Shown here: positions 1-9,866 of the stretch, piece by piece
Position numbering within the stretch: position 1 is the first letter of the stretch
How the letters are laid out: each line of letters begins with the position of its first letter
Source of the DNA: Aminobacter sp. HY435
Lineage (GTDB): Bacteria > Pseudomonadota > Alphaproteobacteria > Rhizobiales > Rhizobiaceae
Reading direction: 5' to 3'
NCBI RefSeq assembly: GCF_027568395.1
Contig: NZ_JANKZL010000001.1
Span: 460,476-524,475 of the forward strand
Length of the DNA stretch: 64,000 bases
Position numbers and translations under genes: made by a program
The notes under the pieces: model-generated
Told to the model about the DNA's origin: nothing
Databases searched by the model: none
The model's input: only the letters and a program-made list of their open reading frames with translations

Positions 1-49
1 CGCGGGGATTCTCTTTCAGGATAGGCAGGAAATAGCGCGACAGACGCAT
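1..49 (-). CDS. proS: Prolyl-tRNA synthetase, N-terminal fragment
   Basis: This is the first 16 codons or so of a gene running off the left edge. The minus strand reads MRLSRYFLPILKENPR, which matches the very conserved start of alphaproteobacterial class II prolyl-tRNA synthetases. The enzyme charges tRNA-Pro in the cytoplasm. An in-frame upstream ATG at 61 would add four residues (MEHS), but a GGAAC sequence sits about 8 bases before the ATG at 49, so that start is preferred. The gene is separated from the DUF1467 gene by about 500 bases and is probably transcribed on its own. Only the N-terminus is visible, so nothing can be said about the catalytic motifs. Confidence 0.8.
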   Translation of the reverse strand, partial: MRLSRYFLPILKENPR

Positions 50-254
50 CGAATGTTCCATGAAAACGCAGATGCCGGAATCGGCAAATTGATGAGGCTT
101 GCTTGAACGCGCTTCATAGCCATTTCATGGCCGGATGGAAACCCGCGCCTCGTTTCAAAGCAGCGTCAGATTGCCCTGATTGATTGCAAGGCAGCGCCTG
201 CACACCACTTGTGCAATGCAGCACAGGAATGCCCCTTCAGAAGCAAATTTCCGC

Positions 255-283
255 GTGACAATTCATTTCGGCTTGGTCTAATG
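255..283 (+). promoter_or_regulatory. Candidate sigma-70-type promoter for a small RNA
   Basis: A -35-like GTGACA (255-260) is separated by 17 bases from a -10-like CTAATG (278-283). This resembles the rhizobial consensus CTTGAC-N17-CTATAT, although the -10 match is weak. It would start a transcript near 290 that ends at the strong terminator at 412-437. No open reading frame with a good ribosome site lies between. Confidence 0.35.
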
Positions 284-289
284 TGCCCT

Positions 290-437
290 GATAACCGAGA
301 GGGCGGAGCATAAATCCGCTCTCCTACGCGGTCAAAGTCTTGGGAGGATGCGATCTAGGCGCGGTAACTCGCAGCCGCCGGATAACGGAAAGCGGATCGG
401 ACGCGTTTAAATTGCAAGGCTTCGTGCCTTGCTTTTT
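290..437 (+). ncRNA. Candidate small RNA, about 148 nt, opposite the proS/DUF1467 spacer
   Basis: The interval between a promoter-like sequence and an excellent intrinsic terminator has strong folding potential. There is a 5' hairpin (GGCGGA, loop GCATAAA, TCCGCT at about 302-320). A CTCTCCTA segment can pair with TGGGAGGA downstream. The terminator forms the last stem. The small ORF at 340 has no convincing ribosome site or protein-like composition. I could not assign it to a known alphaproteobacterial sRNA family (6S RNA was considered but not supported). The call rests on structure and the terminator only. Confidence 0.35.
412..437 (+). terminator. Rho-independent terminator (plus strand)
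   Basis: The hairpin GCAAGGC-TTCGT-GCCTTGC is followed directly by a run of nine T residues. This is the clearest intrinsic terminator in the window. No annotated plus-strand protein gene precedes it, which is the main reason to suspect an sRNA upstream. Confidence 0.75.
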
Positions 438-514
438 TTTTGCATTTACATCTACTTGCAACGCGATGCTCAAGCACCATGGCGCAACGCCGGCGCTCAA
501 ACTTACTGAGTTGG

Positions 515-554
515 CGCATCGTGCTTTGCGAAAATCGGGTCCGATTTTCGGGCC
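515..554. repeat. Intergenic palindromic repeat (REP-like)
   Basis: The outer arms GCGCATCG and CGATGCGC enclose an inner hairpin CGAAAATCGG-GTC-CGATTTTCG. The layout is that of the dispersed palindromes common between genes in Mesorhizobium-type genomes. It lies just beyond the stop of the minus-strand DUF1467 gene, so the RNA hairpin could also act as a processing or termination signal for the end of that operon. Confidence 0.5.
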
Positions 555-565
555 GATGCGCTAGA

Positions 566-835
566 CTAGTTGGAGCGTGGCAACAGGTTGGGGATGTCGT
601 CGAAGTTGTAGCCGAGTCCCTTGGTGACGCCGTAGAAGCCGCCCATCAGCACCGCCGTGACAATTGTCGTCCAAAGCATGGCGCGGAGCATGTGCGGGCC
701 GCGCGGAGCACTCGCCTCGGTCCCCAACGTCACATCCTTGTCGTCGTCCTGCGTCTTCAGCCCGAAAGGCAGGATGGCAAACAGCGTCAGCCACCAGAAG
801 ACGAAATACATCGCGGCGATTGAAATCCAGGTCAT
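566..835 (-). CDS. DUF1467 family small membrane protein
   Basis: An 89-residue protein with two hydrophobic segments, about residues 5-23 (AMYFVFWWLTLFAILPFGL) and 50-72, joined by a charged loop (KTQDDDKDV). This matches the DUF1467 family, predicted inner-membrane proteins of unknown function in alphaproteobacteria. The start codon overlaps the stop of the upstream epimerase gene by four bases (ATGA), indicating translational coupling. It is the last gene of the minus-strand run that starts with nuoA. In related genomes this gene commonly sits between mce and proS, as here. No function is claimed. Confidence 0.8.
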   Translation of the reverse strand: MTWISIAAMYFVFWWLTLFAILPFGLKTQDDDKDVTLGTEASAPRGPHMLRAMLWTTIVTAVLMGGFYGVTKGLGYNFDDIPNLLPRSN

Positions 836-1236
836 GCCTGCTCCAATTCGACCAGAGTGCCCTGGAAGTCCTTCGGGTGAAGGAACAGCACCGGCTTGCC
901 ATGCGCGCCGGTCTTGGGATTGCCGTCGCCAAGCACGCGGGCGCCCGAGGCCTTGAGATGGTCGCGCGCCGCGAGGATATCGTCGACCTCGTAGCAGACG
1001 TGATGCATGCCGCCGGATGGGCTCTTGGCCAGGAACGCCGCGATCGGCGAGTTCTCGCCCAGCGGCTCGAGCAGCTCGATCTTGGTGTTGCCGACGTCGA
1101 TGAACACCACGGTCACGCCATGCTCGGGCAATGCCTGAGGCTCGGTGACCTTGGCGCCGAGGGTGTCGCGATAGACCGCGCTCGCCGCAGCGAGGTCAGG
1201 CACGGCGATGGCAACGTGATTGAGGCGTCCAAGCAT
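832..1236 (-). CDS. mce: Methylmalonyl-CoA epimerase
   Basis: A 134-residue single-domain member of the vicinal oxygen chelate (VOC) superfamily. It interconverts (S)- and (R)-methylmalonyl-CoA on the route from propionyl-CoA to succinyl-CoA, feeding the B12-dependent mutase. Expected metal-binding positions are visible: H7 in LNHVAIAVPD, the histidine pair near residue 78 in GGMHHVCYEVDD, and the C-terminal glutamate in GTLVELEQA. The length fits the family. It overlaps the DUF1467 gene by four bases and lies 93 bases after the RNase J gene. Its dependence on a B12 enzyme downstream fits loosely with the cobalamin cluster elsewhere in the window. Confidence 0.9.
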   Translation of the reverse strand: MLGRLNHVAIAVPDLAAASAVYRDTLGAKVTEPQALPEHGVTVVFIDVGNTKIELLEPLGENSPIAAFLAKSPSGGMHHVCYEVDDILAARDHLKASGARVLGDGNPKTGAHGKPVLFLHPKDFQGTLVELEQA

Positions 1237-1329
1237 TGATCCAAATCCCAGCGAATGGCGAATGGTGAGCAGGCAATTGGAAGAGACGATCGCGGATCGC
1301 TCTATTCGCCATGCGCTACGCCCATTCGC

Positions 1330-3000
1330 TCACCTTGTGACGAACACAGTCACCAGCGGTTTCTTGCCCCAGGCTTCGTTGGCAGCACCTCGCACCGCGC
1401 GACGAACAGCTTCCTGGACCAGGTCGAGGTCTTTTCGGCGCGCGCGGGGTATCGAGTCCACGGCGCCTATTGCCGCATCGAGCATCAACTCTTCGAGAGC
1501 GTCGCCGCCGGCGTCCGCTTCGGCCACGCCGATGGCAACCAGATCGGGGTCTCCAGACAACTCGTACTTGTCATCGAGCACGACATTGACCGCAACATGG
1601 CCGGCAAATGACAGCTTGCGCCGGTCGCGGATGCCCATTTCCTCGTCCGAGCCGATCAGCTTGCCGTCCTTGAAGACGCGACCGAAAGGCACCTGGTCGA
1701 TGATCTCGGCGGCGCCCGGCCACAGCCTCAGCATGTCGCCGTCGCGGATCTGCGCCACTTCGGGAATGCCGCACATCGCCATCAGCGACCCCTGGCCGAC
1801 CAGATGGGCTGCCTCGCCATGCACCGGCACGCCGATGCGCGGACGAACCCATTCGTACATTCGCTTGAGCTCGCTGCGGCGCGGGTGGCCGGAGACGTGC
1901 ACCAGCGCGTCGCCGTCCTCGATGATCTTCATGCCCTGGTCGATGAGCAGGTTCTTGATCTCGAGGATGGCCTTTTCGTTGCCGGGAATGGTACGCGACG
2001 AAAACACCACCGTGTCGCCGGGCGACAGCGCCACCGTCTTCATCTCGTCGCGGGCAAGCTTGGCAAGGGCTGCGCGCGGCTCGCCCTGGCTGCCGGTGCA
2101 GATGACGACGAGGTTTTCGCGCGGGATGTAGCCGTAATCCTCTTCGGAGACGAACTCCGGCAAGCCATCCATGTAGCCGAGCTCGCTCGACACATCGATG
2201 ACGCGTTTGAGCGAACGGCCCATGACCAGAACCTGGCGGCCGGCGTCGCGCGCGGCTTCCGCGATCGAGCGGATGCGGCCAACATTCGACGAGAAGGTGG
2301 TGACCGCGACCCGGCCCTTGGCCTCTTCGATCACCTTGCGGATGCCCTGCCCGACCTGCTGCTCGGACGGGGAGTCGCCTTCGCGCAGCGCATTGGTGGA
2401 ATCGCAGACCAGCGCCAGCACGCCCTTGTCGCCGTAGGCGCGGAACCGCGCCTCGTCGGTCATCGGGCCGATTTCCGGCGCCGGATCGATCTTCCAGTCG
2501 CCGGTGTGGATCACCGTTCCGGCGGGCGTGGTGATCGCAAGCGACACCGGCTCGGGAATCGAGTGACTGACCGCGATCGCCTCGATCTCGAACGGGCCGA
2601 TCGAAAACTTCTCGCCGGCGCGGTAGACGGTGACCGGGATCTTCGGCGCACCCTGCTCGGACTGGCGCTTGGCTTCGAGCAGGCCCGCCGCGAACGGCGT
2701 CATCCACACTTGAGCCTTGAGCTTGGGCCAGGTGTCGAGCAGCGCGCCATAATGGTCTTCATGGGCATGGGTGATGACGATGCCGCGCAGGTTCTTCAGA
2801 TCGTCCTCGATGAAACGCGTGTCGGGCAGCACCAGGTCGACGCCGGGCAGCGTCGCGTCGGGGAATGTCACGCCGACGTCGATGATGATCCATTCGCGAG
2901 CGTTCGCGGGGCCAAACCCATAAAGGGCGAAGTTCATGCCGATCTCGCCGACGCCACCGAGCGGCACGAATACGAGCTCGGCGTTTTCCGCTTTCGCCAT
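1330..3000 (-). CDS. rnj: Ribonuclease J
   Basis: A 556-residue metallo-beta-lactamase/beta-CASP nuclease. RNase J has 5'-3' exonuclease and endonuclease activity and matures rRNA and mRNA 5' ends in alphaproteobacteria. The zinc-binding motif HAHEDH sits at residues 78-83. The beta-CASP part (VICTGSQGEP) and the later HVSGHP motif follow in order. The start at 3000 (MAKAENAELVF) is chosen over upstream in-frame ATGs because GAAAGGA lies 7-8 bases before it and the longer N-terminus would run into the end of birA. The placement after birA at the end of the nuo operon is common in rhizobia. Confidence 0.93.
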   Translation of the reverse strand: MAKAENAELVFVPLGGVGEIGMNFALYGFGPANAREWIIIDVGVTFPDATLPGVDLVLPDTRFIEDDLKNLRGIVITHAHEDHYGALLDTWPKLKAQVWMTPFAAGLLEAKRQSEQGAPKIPVTVYRAGEKFSIGPFEIEAIAVSHSIPEPVSLAITTPAGTVIHTGDWKIDPAPEIGPMTDEARFRAYGDKGVLALVCDSTNALREGDSPSEQQVGQGIRKVIEEAKGRVAVTTFSSNVGRIRSIAEAARDAGRQVLVMGRSLKRVIDVSSELGYMDGLPEFVSEEDYGYIPRENLVVICTGSQGEPRAALAKLARDEMKTVALSPGDTVVFSSRTIPGNEKAILEIKNLLIDQGMKIIEDGDALVHVSGHPRRSELKRMYEWVRPRIGVPVHGEAAHLVGQGSLMAMCGIPEVAQIRDGDMLRLWPGAAEIIDQVPFGRVFKDGKLIGSDEEMGIRDRRKLSFAGHVAVNVVLDDKYELSGDPDLVAIGVAEADAGGDALEELMLDAAIGAVDSIPRARRKDLDLVQEAVRRAVRGAANEAWGKKPLVTVFVTR

Positions 3001-3022
3001 ACCAGAAATCCTTTCAGGCCTT

Positions 3023-3850
3023 TCAGGCCGCGCCGGCAGATGCAACCGCGCCGAAATGCACGTCGCCCGCGGCGATCTTTACCGTTTCACCTTTAGCGTC
3101 ACGGATGACGAAGCGGCAATCCTCGTCTATGGTTTCGAAGACGCCGCGTACCACATTTCCATCGACGCGCACGGCCACTTCACTGCCCAGTCCAGCCGCC
3201 CGAGCAAGCCAGCGCTTGCGAATGGCTGCCAGCCCCCGGCCTTCGGCCCAGATGCGTTCATTGTCGCTCCACGCATCCGACAACGCCAGAAACAGCGTCT
3301 CGGCGTCGACGGTCGAGCCCAGGGTTACAAGAGACGTCGCCGGGTACGGCACGTCGCTCGGATGGGCGACGACATTGACGCCGATGCCGATGCCGATGGC
3401 CAGGCGCCCCTGCGACAGCAGCGTGGACTCAAGAAGAATGCCCGCCATCTTGGCGCCTGAAGCCAGGACGTCGTTCGGCCACTTCAGCTCGAAACGCTTG
3501 ATGCCCTGGCCCGTGCCGCCATCGACGCCGACCGAAAAGCGAGCGTTGGGGGCAACGGCGTCGAGCGCATCGGCAAGGGCAAGACCGGCGACAAATCCGA
3601 GGGTCGCCGCATGTTGCAGGTCGTGGTCGAGAACCTTGAGCAGCGTCGCGGCGAGGTTACCCTCGGGCGTCGCCCAGACGCGACCACGCCGGCCGCGTCC
3701 GCTCTCCTGCTTCTTCGAGACGATCCAGAGCTTGCCCGGATCGCCGGCCAGCGCGCGTTCTATGGCCAGCGCGTTGGTCGACCCGACCGTCTCGTGGGCT
3801 TCCAGGCGGAAACCGTCGGCGACGGCTGTCGGTGCGAGCTGGAACCGCAT
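3023..3850 (-). CDS. birA: Biotin--[acetyl-CoA-carboxylase] ligase
   Basis: A 275-residue biotin protein ligase. It makes biotinyl-5'-AMP and transfers biotin to carboxyl carrier proteins such as AccB. The biotin/ATP loop is seen as GRGRRGR at residues 51-57, and the KWPNDV motif lies near residue 125. There is no N-terminal winged helix, so this is a monofunctional class I enzyme rather than an E. coli-type repressor. It starts 4 bases after the nuoN stop and its stop is 22 bases before the rnj start, so it is co-transcribed with both. Confidence 0.92.
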   Translation of the reverse strand: MRFQLAPTAVADGFRLEAHETVGSTNALAIERALAGDPGKLWIVSKKQESGRGRRGRVWATPEGNLAATLLKVLDHDLQHAATLGFVAGLALADALDAVAPNARFSVGVDGGTGQGIKRFELKWPNDVLASGAKMAGILLESTLLSQGRLAIGIGIGVNVVAHPSDVPYPATSLVTLGSTVDAETLFLALSDAWSDNERIWAEGRGLAAIRKRWLARAAGLGSEVAVRVDGNVVRGVFETIDEDCRFVIRDAKGETVKIAAGDVHFGAVASAGAA

Positions 3851-3854
3851 GCCG

Positions 3855-5291
3855 TCAGAAGAAGGTCTTGGCAGCAGCGCTCGCCATCTGGCCGATCGGA
3901 CCGCCGATCAGCACGTAGAACAGGACGAACGCGCCGGACAGGCCGAGCACCAGGCGAAGCTCGCCGGCCATCGGCTGGAAGCCGCCAACCGGCTCATCGA
4001 ACCACATGACCTTGATGATGCGCAGGTAGTAGAATGCGCCGACCACCGAAGCCAGGACACCAATGATCGCAAGTGCGTAGAGATTGGCGTCGATTGCCGC
4101 AAGGAACACGTACCATTTCCCCCAGAACCCGGCGAGCGGCGGAATGCCGGCCAGCGAGAACATCAGGATGGTCAGGATCGTCGCCATCATCGGATTGGTC
4201 GAGGACAGGCCGGCGAGATCGGAGATCTGTTCGACATTGCCGTCCTTGCGCCGCATCGCCAGGATGAAGGCGAAGGTGCCAAGCGTCATCACGAGGTAGA
4301 TCAGCATGTAGATGACCACGCCGCGCACGCCGGCTTCGCTGTTGGCGGCAAGGCCGACCAGCGCGTAACCCATGTGACCGATCGACGAATAAGCCATCAG
4401 GCGCTTGATGTTCCTCTGGCCGATCGCCGCGAACGAGCCGAGCACCATCGAGGCGATCGAAATGAACACGATGATCTGCTGCCAGTCCGAACCGATCGGC
4501 TCGAAGGCGCCCATGGTGACGCGAACAATCAGTGCCATTGCCGCCATCTTGGGGGCAGCGGCGAAGAATGCCGTCACCGGCGTCGGCGCCCCCTCATAGA
4601 CGTCGGGCGTCCACATGTGGAACGGAACCGCCGAGATCTTGAAACACAGGCCGGCCAGCACGAACACCAGGCCGAACACCAGGCCGAGCTGACGCTCGCC
4701 GCCGGTGAGAGCAGCAGCGATCGCCTCGAACGAGGTGTGACCGGTGTAGCCGTAAACCAGGCTGATGCCGTAGAGCAGCATGCCCGAGGACAGCGCGCCC
4801 AGCACGAAATACTTCAGGCCGGCTTCGGTCGACCGCACATTGTCGCGGTTGATCGCGGCAATGACATAGAGCGCCAGGGACTGCAGCTCGAGGCCGAGAT
4901 ACAGTGCCAGCATGTCGTTGGCCGAGATCATCAGCAGCATGCCCAGCGTCGCCAGCATGACCAGTACCGGGAACTCGAACTTGTCGAACTTCTCGGCCTT
5001 GGCGAAGCCAACCGACATGATCAGCGTCACGACCGCGCCAAGCAGCGTCAGAAGCTTCATGAAACGGGCGAACGGATCGGAAATGAAGGCCGTGCCGAAT
5101 GCCGCGCCGTCATGGCCGAACACCAGCATCCAGGCGCCGGCGGCAATCAGCAGCGCAACGGCAAGGCCGGTCACCGTGGTGTTGGCCCGCTCGCCGGAGA
5201 ACACGCCGACCATCAGCAGCGCCAGCGCGCCGACGGCGATGATCAGCTCCGGAGCGGAGAGAGAGAGGCTCGAAAGGAGTTCGGGCGTCAT
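3855..5291 (-). CDS. nuoN: NADH-quinone oxidoreductase subunit N
   Basis: A 478-residue antiporter-like membrane subunit of complex I with about 14 transmembrane segments, one of three proton-pumping subunits with NuoL and NuoM. Conserved lysine- and histidine-bearing helices are visible ([18 protein letters not shown]). The start at 5291 (MTPELLSS) is preferred over a TTG at 5300, because AAGGGG lies about 11 bases upstream of the ATG but only 2 from the TTG. It is the last complex I gene of the operon and is followed closely by birA. Confidence 0.95.
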   Translation of the reverse strand: MTPELLSSLSLSAPELIIAVGALALLMVGVFSGERANTTVTGLAVALLIAAGAWMLVFGHDGAAFGTAFISDPFARFMKLLTLLGAVVTLIMSVGFAKAEKFDKFEFPVLVMLATLGMLLMISANDMLALYLGLELQSLALYVIAAINRDNVRSTEAGLKYFVLGALSSGMLLYGISLVYGYTGHTSFEAIAAALTGGERQLGLVFGLVFVLAGLCFKISAVPFHMWTPDVYEGAPTPVTAFFAAAPKMAAMALIVRVTMGAFEPIGSDWQQIIVFISIASMVLGSFAAIGQRNIKRLMAYSSIGHMGYALVGLAANSEAGVRGVVIYMLIYLVMTLGTFAFILAMRRKDGNVEQISDLAGLSSTNPMMATILTILMFSLAGIPPLAGFWGKWYVFLAAIDANLYALAIIGVLASVVGAFYYLRIIKVMWFDEPVGGFQPMAGELRLVLGLSGAFVLFYVLIGGPIGQMASAAAKTFF

Positions 5292-5306
5292 GGTTCGCAA
5301 AACCCC

Positions 5307-6812
5307 TTAGTTCGCCGCCGCGGTCTGCGCGGCATCGATCGATACGGTTACGTTGTTGATCAACGCCTTCACCGATGCCGTCGTGACATCGAAGACGGGC
5401 GTCGGATAGACGCCGTAGAAGATCACCAGGATCACCAGCGGATAAAGGACGACCTTCTCGCGGACCGACAGGTCGAACAGACCCTTGAGGCTTTCCTTGG
5501 TCAGCGCGCCGAAGATCACGCGGCGGTAGAGCCACAATGCATAGGCAGCCGACAGGATGACGCCGGTGGCCGCGAACAGCGCCACCCAGGTGTTGACCTG
5601 GAAGATGCCGAACAGCGTCAGGAACTCGCCGACAAAGCCGGAAGTGCCGGGCAGACCGACATTGGCCATGGTGAAGATCAGGAAGGCGACAGCGTATTTC
5701 GGCATGTTGTTGACCAGGCCGCCATAGGCCGCGATCTCGCGGGTGTGCATGCGGTCGTAGACGACGCCGACGCAGAGGAACAGCGCGCCCGAAACCAAAC
5801 CGTGGCTGAGCATCTGGAAGATCGCGCCCTGCACGCCCGCCTCGTTCATCGCGAAGATGCCCATGGTGACGTAGCCCATGTGGGCGACCGACGAGTAGGC
5901 GATCAGCTTCTTCATGTCTTCCTGCATCAGCGCCACCAGCGAGGTGTAGATGATGGCGATGACCGAAAGCGTGAACACGAACGGCGCGAAGAAGTCCGAG
6001 GCCAGCGGGAACATCGGCAGCGAGAAGCGCAGGAAGCCGTAGCCGCCCATCTTCAGCAGGATGCCCGCCAGGATGACCGAACCGGCTGTCGGCGCCTCGA
6101 CGTGCGCGTCGGGCAACCAGGTATGAACCGGCCACATCGGCATCTTCACCGCAAACGAGGCGAAGAAGGCCAGCCATAGCCATGTCTGCATGCTGGCCGG
6201 GAAGTCATGCGCCATCAGCGTCGGGATGTCGGTCGTGCCCGCCTGCCAGAACATCGCCATGATGGCCAGAAGCATCAGCACCGAGCCGAGCAGCGTGTAG
6301 AGGAAGAACTTGAAGCTGGCATAGACGCGGCGCTTGCCACCCCAGACGCCGATGATGATGAACATCGGGATCAGGCCGGCTTCGAAGAACACGTAGAACA
6401 GCACGATATCCAGCGCGCAGAAAACGCCGATCATCAGCGTTTCCAGGATCAGGAACGCGATCATGTATTCCTTGACGCGCTTTTCCACCGACTCCCAGCT
6501 TGCCAGGATGCACAGCGGCATCAGGAAGGTGGTCAGGATCACGAACAGCATCGAAATGCCGTCCACGCCCATGTGGTAGGAAATGCCGGAGTCGAGCCAG
6601 GCCATCTTTTCGACGAACTGGAAGCCGGTCTCGGCGTCGTCGAAATAGAACCAGATCAGCAGCGACACCACGAAGGTGAACACCGTGGTCAGCAGCGCGA
6701 CATTGCGGATGTTGCGGCGCGCCGCATCACCGTCGTCCCTGATCAGAAGGATCAGGAACGCACCGACCAGCGGCAGGAAGGTGATCAGCGAGAGAATGGG
6801 AACGCCGGACAT
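5307..6812 (-). CDS. nuoM: NADH-quinone oxidoreductase subunit M
   Basis: A 501-residue antiporter-like subunit of the membrane arm of complex I. The characteristic helix sequence [20 protein letters not shown] carries the conserved lysine and the WLPDAH signature. The start at 6812 (MSGVPILSL) overlaps the nuoL stop as TGATG, giving tight translational coupling. The longer in-frame extension toward 7013 lies inside nuoL and is not used. The protein translocates protons across the inner membrane. Confidence 0.95.
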   Translation of the reverse strand: MSGVPILSLITFLPLVGAFLILLIRDDGDAARRNIRNVALLTTVFTFVVSLLIWFYFDDAETGFQFVEKMAWLDSGISYHMGVDGISMLFVILTTFLMPLCILASWESVEKRVKEYMIAFLILETLMIGVFCALDIVLFYVFFEAGLIPMFIIIGVWGGKRRVYASFKFFLYTLLGSVLMLLAIMAMFWQAGTTDIPTLMAHDFPASMQTWLWLAFFASFAVKMPMWPVHTWLPDAHVEAPTAGSVILAGILLKMGGYGFLRFSLPMFPLASDFFAPFVFTLSVIAIIYTSLVALMQEDMKKLIAYSSVAHMGYVTMGIFAMNEAGVQGAIFQMLSHGLVSGALFLCVGVVYDRMHTREIAAYGGLVNNMPKYAVAFLIFTMANVGLPGTSGFVGEFLTLFGIFQVNTWVALFAATGVILSAAYALWLYRRVIFGALTKESLKGLFDLSVREKVVLYPLVILVIFYGVYPTPVFDVTTASVKALINNVTVSIDAAQTAAAN

Positions 6813-8797
6813 CAGAAGGAGCTCCCAAGCATCATCCAGGTAACTAGGGCCGCCACGCCGATCAGCATGGCGAAGGCATAGTGGTAGAGGTAGCCGGTCT
6901 GCAGCTTGACGACACGGTTGGTTACATCGACGACGCGCGCCGAGATACCGTCTGCGCCGAAGCCGTCGATCAGCCAGCCGTCGCCCTGCTTCCACAGGAA
7001 GCGGCCGAGCCACTTGGCCGGACGAACGAACAGGAAGTCATAGAGTTCGTCGAAGTACCACTTGTTGAGCAGGAAGGCATACAGGCCGCGGTGGCGCTGA
7101 GCCAACACCTTCGGAGCCTCCGGCGAGCGGATGTAGAAGATGTAGGCGACGACAAATCCCGACAGCATCGCAACGAATGGCGCAAGCTTCACCCACATCG
7201 GCACGCTGTGGAAGTCGTGCAGGATGTGGTTGGTGTCGAGCGTGAACAGCGCGCCCTTCCAGAATTCGGCATAGGCTTCGCCGATGAAGTAATCGTGGAA
7301 CACGACGCCTGCAAACAGCGCACCGACAGCCAGGATGAACAGCGGCACCAGCATCACCGGCGGCGATTCATGCACATGGTGCATGACGTCGGCGGTGGCG
7401 CGCGGCTTGCCGTGGAAGGTCATGAAAATCAGCCGCCACGAATAGAAGCTGGTGAAGCAGGCGGAGATGACCAGGGCGATGAAGGCGAAGATCGCAACCG
7501 CGTTGTGGCCGACGAACGCACCTTCAATGATCGCATCCTTGGAGAAGAAGCCGGCGGTGCCGATGATCGTCGCCGGGATGCCGACGCCGGTCAGGGCAAG
7601 CGTGCCGATGACCATCATCCAGTAGGTGGACGGGATCAGCCTGCGCAGGCCGCCCATCTTGCGCATGTCCTGCTCGTCGGAAACGGCGTGGATGACCGAG
7701 CCGGATCCCAGGAACAGCAGCGCCTTGAAGAAGGCGTGCGTGAACAGGTGGAAGATCGCAGCCGAGTAGAAGCCGAGGCCGAGCGCCACGAACATGTAGC
7801 CGAGCTGCGAGCAGGTCGAATAGGCGATGACGCGCTTGATGTCGTTCTGCACCAGGCCGACGGTTGCCGCGAAGAATGCGGTGAACGCGCCGATGAAGGT
7901 CACGACCGTCAGCGCCGAGTGCGACAGTTCGAACACCGGCGACAGGCGCGCCAGCATGAACACGCCGGCGGTGACCATCGTCGCCGCGTGGATCAGCGCC
8001 GACACGGGCGTCGGGCCTTCCATGGCGTCCGGCAGCCAGGTGTGCAGCGGCACCTGGGCGGACTTGCCCATGGCGCCCATGAACAGCAGCAGGCAGACCA
8101 CGGTGACCGCGACATGCTTGTCGAGTGCGTAACCCAGGAAGACGAGCACGGTATCGCCGTGATCGGCGCCCTCGGCCGGCAGGTAGCCGGCAGCATTGGC
8201 GAAGATCGTGCTCAGATTGACCGAGCCGAACAGAACGAAAATGCCGAAAATGCCGAGCAGGAAGCCGAAGTCGCCGATACGGTTGACGACGAAAGCCTTG
8301 ATGGCCGCGGCGTTTGCGGACGGCTTCTTGTACCAGAAACCGATCAGCAGGTAGGACGCGAGGCCCACCCCTTCCCAGCCGAAGAACATCTGGACGAGGT
8401 TGTCCGAGGTCACCAGCATCAGCATCGCGAAGGTGAACAGCGACAGATAGGCGAAGAAGCGCGGCCGATGCGGATCGTGGTGCATGTAGCCGATCGAGTA
8501 GATATGCACGAGCGACGACACCGTGTTGACCACGACCAGCATGACCACGGTCAGCGTGTCGATGCGCAACGCCCAGTCGGCCTGCAGGCCGGCGACGTCG
8601 AGGAAGCGCAGCACCGGCACGGTGAACGCCTCGGCGTGGCCGATACCGACATTGATGAAGGCCACCCAGGACAGCACCGCCGACACCACCAGGAAACCGG
8701 AGGTGACATATTCGGAAGCCTTGGCTCCGATGGCGCGGCCGAACAGGCCTGCGATCAGGAAACCTGCGAGCGGAAGGAAGACGATTAGCTGGTACAT
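6812..8797 (-). CDS. nuoL: NADH-quinone oxidoreductase subunit L
   Basis: A 661-residue distal antiporter-like subunit of complex I with about 16 membrane helices and the long lateral helix region near the C-terminus that spans the membrane arm. The proton-channel signature [20 protein letters not shown] is present. The gene begins 10 bases after the nuoK stop and its stop overlaps the nuoM start. The length is in the usual range for NuoL. Confidence 0.96.
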   Translation of the reverse strand: MYQLIVFLPLAGFLIAGLFGRAIGAKASEYVTSGFLVVSAVLSWVAFINVGIGHAEAFTVPVLRFLDVAGLQADWALRIDTLTVVMLVVVNTVSSLVHIYSIGYMHHDPHRPRFFAYLSLFTFAMLMLVTSDNLVQMFFGWEGVGLASYLLIGFWYKKPSANAAAIKAFVVNRIGDFGFLLGIFGIFVLFGSVNLSTIFANAAGYLPAEGADHGDTVLVFLGYALDKHVAVTVVCLLLFMGAMGKSAQVPLHTWLPDAMEGPTPVSALIHAATMVTAGVFMLARLSPVFELSHSALTVVTFIGAFTAFFAATVGLVQNDIKRVIAYSTCSQLGYMFVALGLGFYSAAIFHLFTHAFFKALLFLGSGSVIHAVSDEQDMRKMGGLRRLIPSTYWMMVIGTLALTGVGIPATIIGTAGFFSKDAIIEGAFVGHNAVAIFAFIALVISACFTSFYSWRLIFMTFHGKPRATADVMHHVHESPPVMLVPLFILAVGALFAGVVFHDYFIGEAYAEFWKGALFTLDTNHILHDFHSVPMWVKLAPFVAMLSGFVVAYIFYIRSPEAPKVLAQRHRGLYAFLLNKWYFDELYDFLFVRPAKWLGRFLWKQGDGWLIDGFGADGISARVVDVTNRVVKLQTGYLYHYAFAMLIGVAALVTWMMLGSSF

Positions 8798-8807
8798 GTT
8801 AGTCCCG

Positions 8808-9116
8808 TCAGCCCTTCATCATGTTCACGTCTTCGACCGCGATGGAGCCGCGGTTGCGGAAGAATACGACCAGAATGGCAAGCCCGATTGCCGCTTCGGC
8901 AGCAGCAACCGTCAGCACGAACAGCGCAAACACCTGTCCGACGAGATCGCCGAGCTGGGCCGAGAACGCCACGAAGTTGATATTGACCGCAAGCAGGATG
9001 AGTTCGATCGACATCAGGATGACGATGACGTTCTTGCGGTTCAGGAAGATGCCGAACACGCCAAGCGTGAACATGACAGCCGATAGCGTGAGATAGTGCG
9101 CGATGCCGACAACCAT
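8808..9116 (-). CDS. nuoK: NADH-quinone oxidoreductase subunit K
   Basis: A 102-residue membrane subunit with three transmembrane helices. It carries the two conserved intramembrane glutamates typical of NuoK (in [11 protein letters not shown] and [11 protein letters not shown]) that take part in proton translocation. The length is the standard 100-102 residues. It starts two bases after the nuoJ stop. Confidence 0.95.
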   Translation of the reverse strand: MVVGIAHYLTLSAVMFTLGVFGIFLNRKNVIVILMSIELILLAVNINFVAFSAQLGDLVGQVFALFVLTVAAAEAAIGLAILVVFFRNRGSIAVEDVNMMKG

Positions 9117-9118
9117 GG

Positions 9119-9739
9119 TCAGATTCCCTTGCCCGTCTCGACCTTCTTGACCTCGATCGCGGTAGCCGGCGTGCGGGCGACCTGAGCCGGAATGCTCTGG
9201 CGCTTGACGTTCGGCTTGTGGCGCAGCGTCAGCACGATGGCGCCGATCATGGCGACCAGAAGCACGAGGCCGGCGATCTGGAAGAAGTAGATGTAGTCTG
9301 TGTACAGGATGTCGCCGAGTGCTGCCGTATTGTGGCGCGTGGCGATATCTGGCGTCGGCTGTGCGACAGCAGTCGCCAGCTTCGGCGCGAATGCGTAGCC
9401 GCCGGTCACCACGATCAGTTCGGCGGCGAGGATGAGGCCGACCAGTGCGCCGATCGGCGCATATTGCAGCGCGCCCGACTTGAGTTCGGCGAAGTCGACG
9501 TCGAGCATCATGACGACGAACAGGAACAACACCGCCACCGCGCCGACATAGACGACGAGCAGGATCATCGCCAGGAACTCGGCGCCGGTCAAAAGGAACA
9601 GGCCCGCCGCGTTGAAGAACGTCAGGATCAGGTAGAGCACCGAGTGAACCGGGTTGCGCGCCGAAATGACCATGAAGGCCGACGCCACCGCGATGAAGGC
9701 GAAGAGGTAGAAAAATACCGCTTCAAGTCCGTTGAGCAT
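9119..9739 (-). CDS. nuoJ: NADH-quinone oxidoreductase subunit J
   Basis: A 206-residue membrane subunit of complex I with five predicted helices (for example [20 protein letters not shown] and [20 protein letters not shown]), next to the quinone-reducing module. The C-terminal 35 residues are soluble and variable, as usual. It lies 127 bases after nuoI, the largest gap between adjacent nuo structural genes here apart from the nuoF-nuoG interval. That spacer holds small GC-rich hairpins (CTCCGCCTCCGGAG near 9804) that could tune relative expression. Confidence 0.93.
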   Translation of the reverse strand: MLNGLEAVFFYLFAFIAVASAFMVISARNPVHSVLYLILTFFNAAGLFLLTGAEFLAMILLVVYVGAVAVLFLFVVMMLDVDFAELKSGALQYAPIGALVGLILAAELIVVTGGYAFAPKLATAVAQPTPDIATRHNTAALGDILYTDYIYFFQIAGLVLLVAMIGAIVLTLRHKPNVKRQSIPAQVARTPATAIEVKKVETGKGI

Positions 9740-9866
9740 GGGTTCCCCCGGGTTTCCTTTCGGTCAGCGCGCCTGTGCGCCCTGCCCTGTTCACGTCCTC
9801 GCTCCGCCTCCGGAGCTGGCCGCGCGTTCCTTAGACGAGCCGTACCGGCCCGTCCACTTTCAAGCC

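Larger units (their letters stand above)
62..565. other. Intergenic region between proS and the DUF1467 gene
   Basis: About 500 bases without a supported protein gene. It holds the candidate small RNA with its promoter and terminator (255-437) and the REP-like palindrome near 515-554. The part from 62 to about 250 shows nothing I recognise. It must contain the proS promoter reading leftward, but no clear -35/-10 pair stood out. Confidence 0.5.

Noticed and set aside
1237..1329. Short gene or operator in the rnj-mce spacer
   Set aside because: Contains loose repeats of GCGAATGG and TATTCGCC on both strands but no perfect palindrome, promoter or ORF that can be supported.
3105..6179. 1024-codon open frame on the plus strand opposite birA and nuoN/nuoM
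   Set aside because: His/Gln/Arg/Asp-rich sequence typical of the antisense of GC-rich membrane-protein genes. It has no domain and no ribosome site, and the minus strand holds clear conserved genes.
6881..8788. 635-codon plus-strand frame opposite nuoL
   Set aside because: Same antisense composition artefact; nuoL is unambiguous on the other strand.
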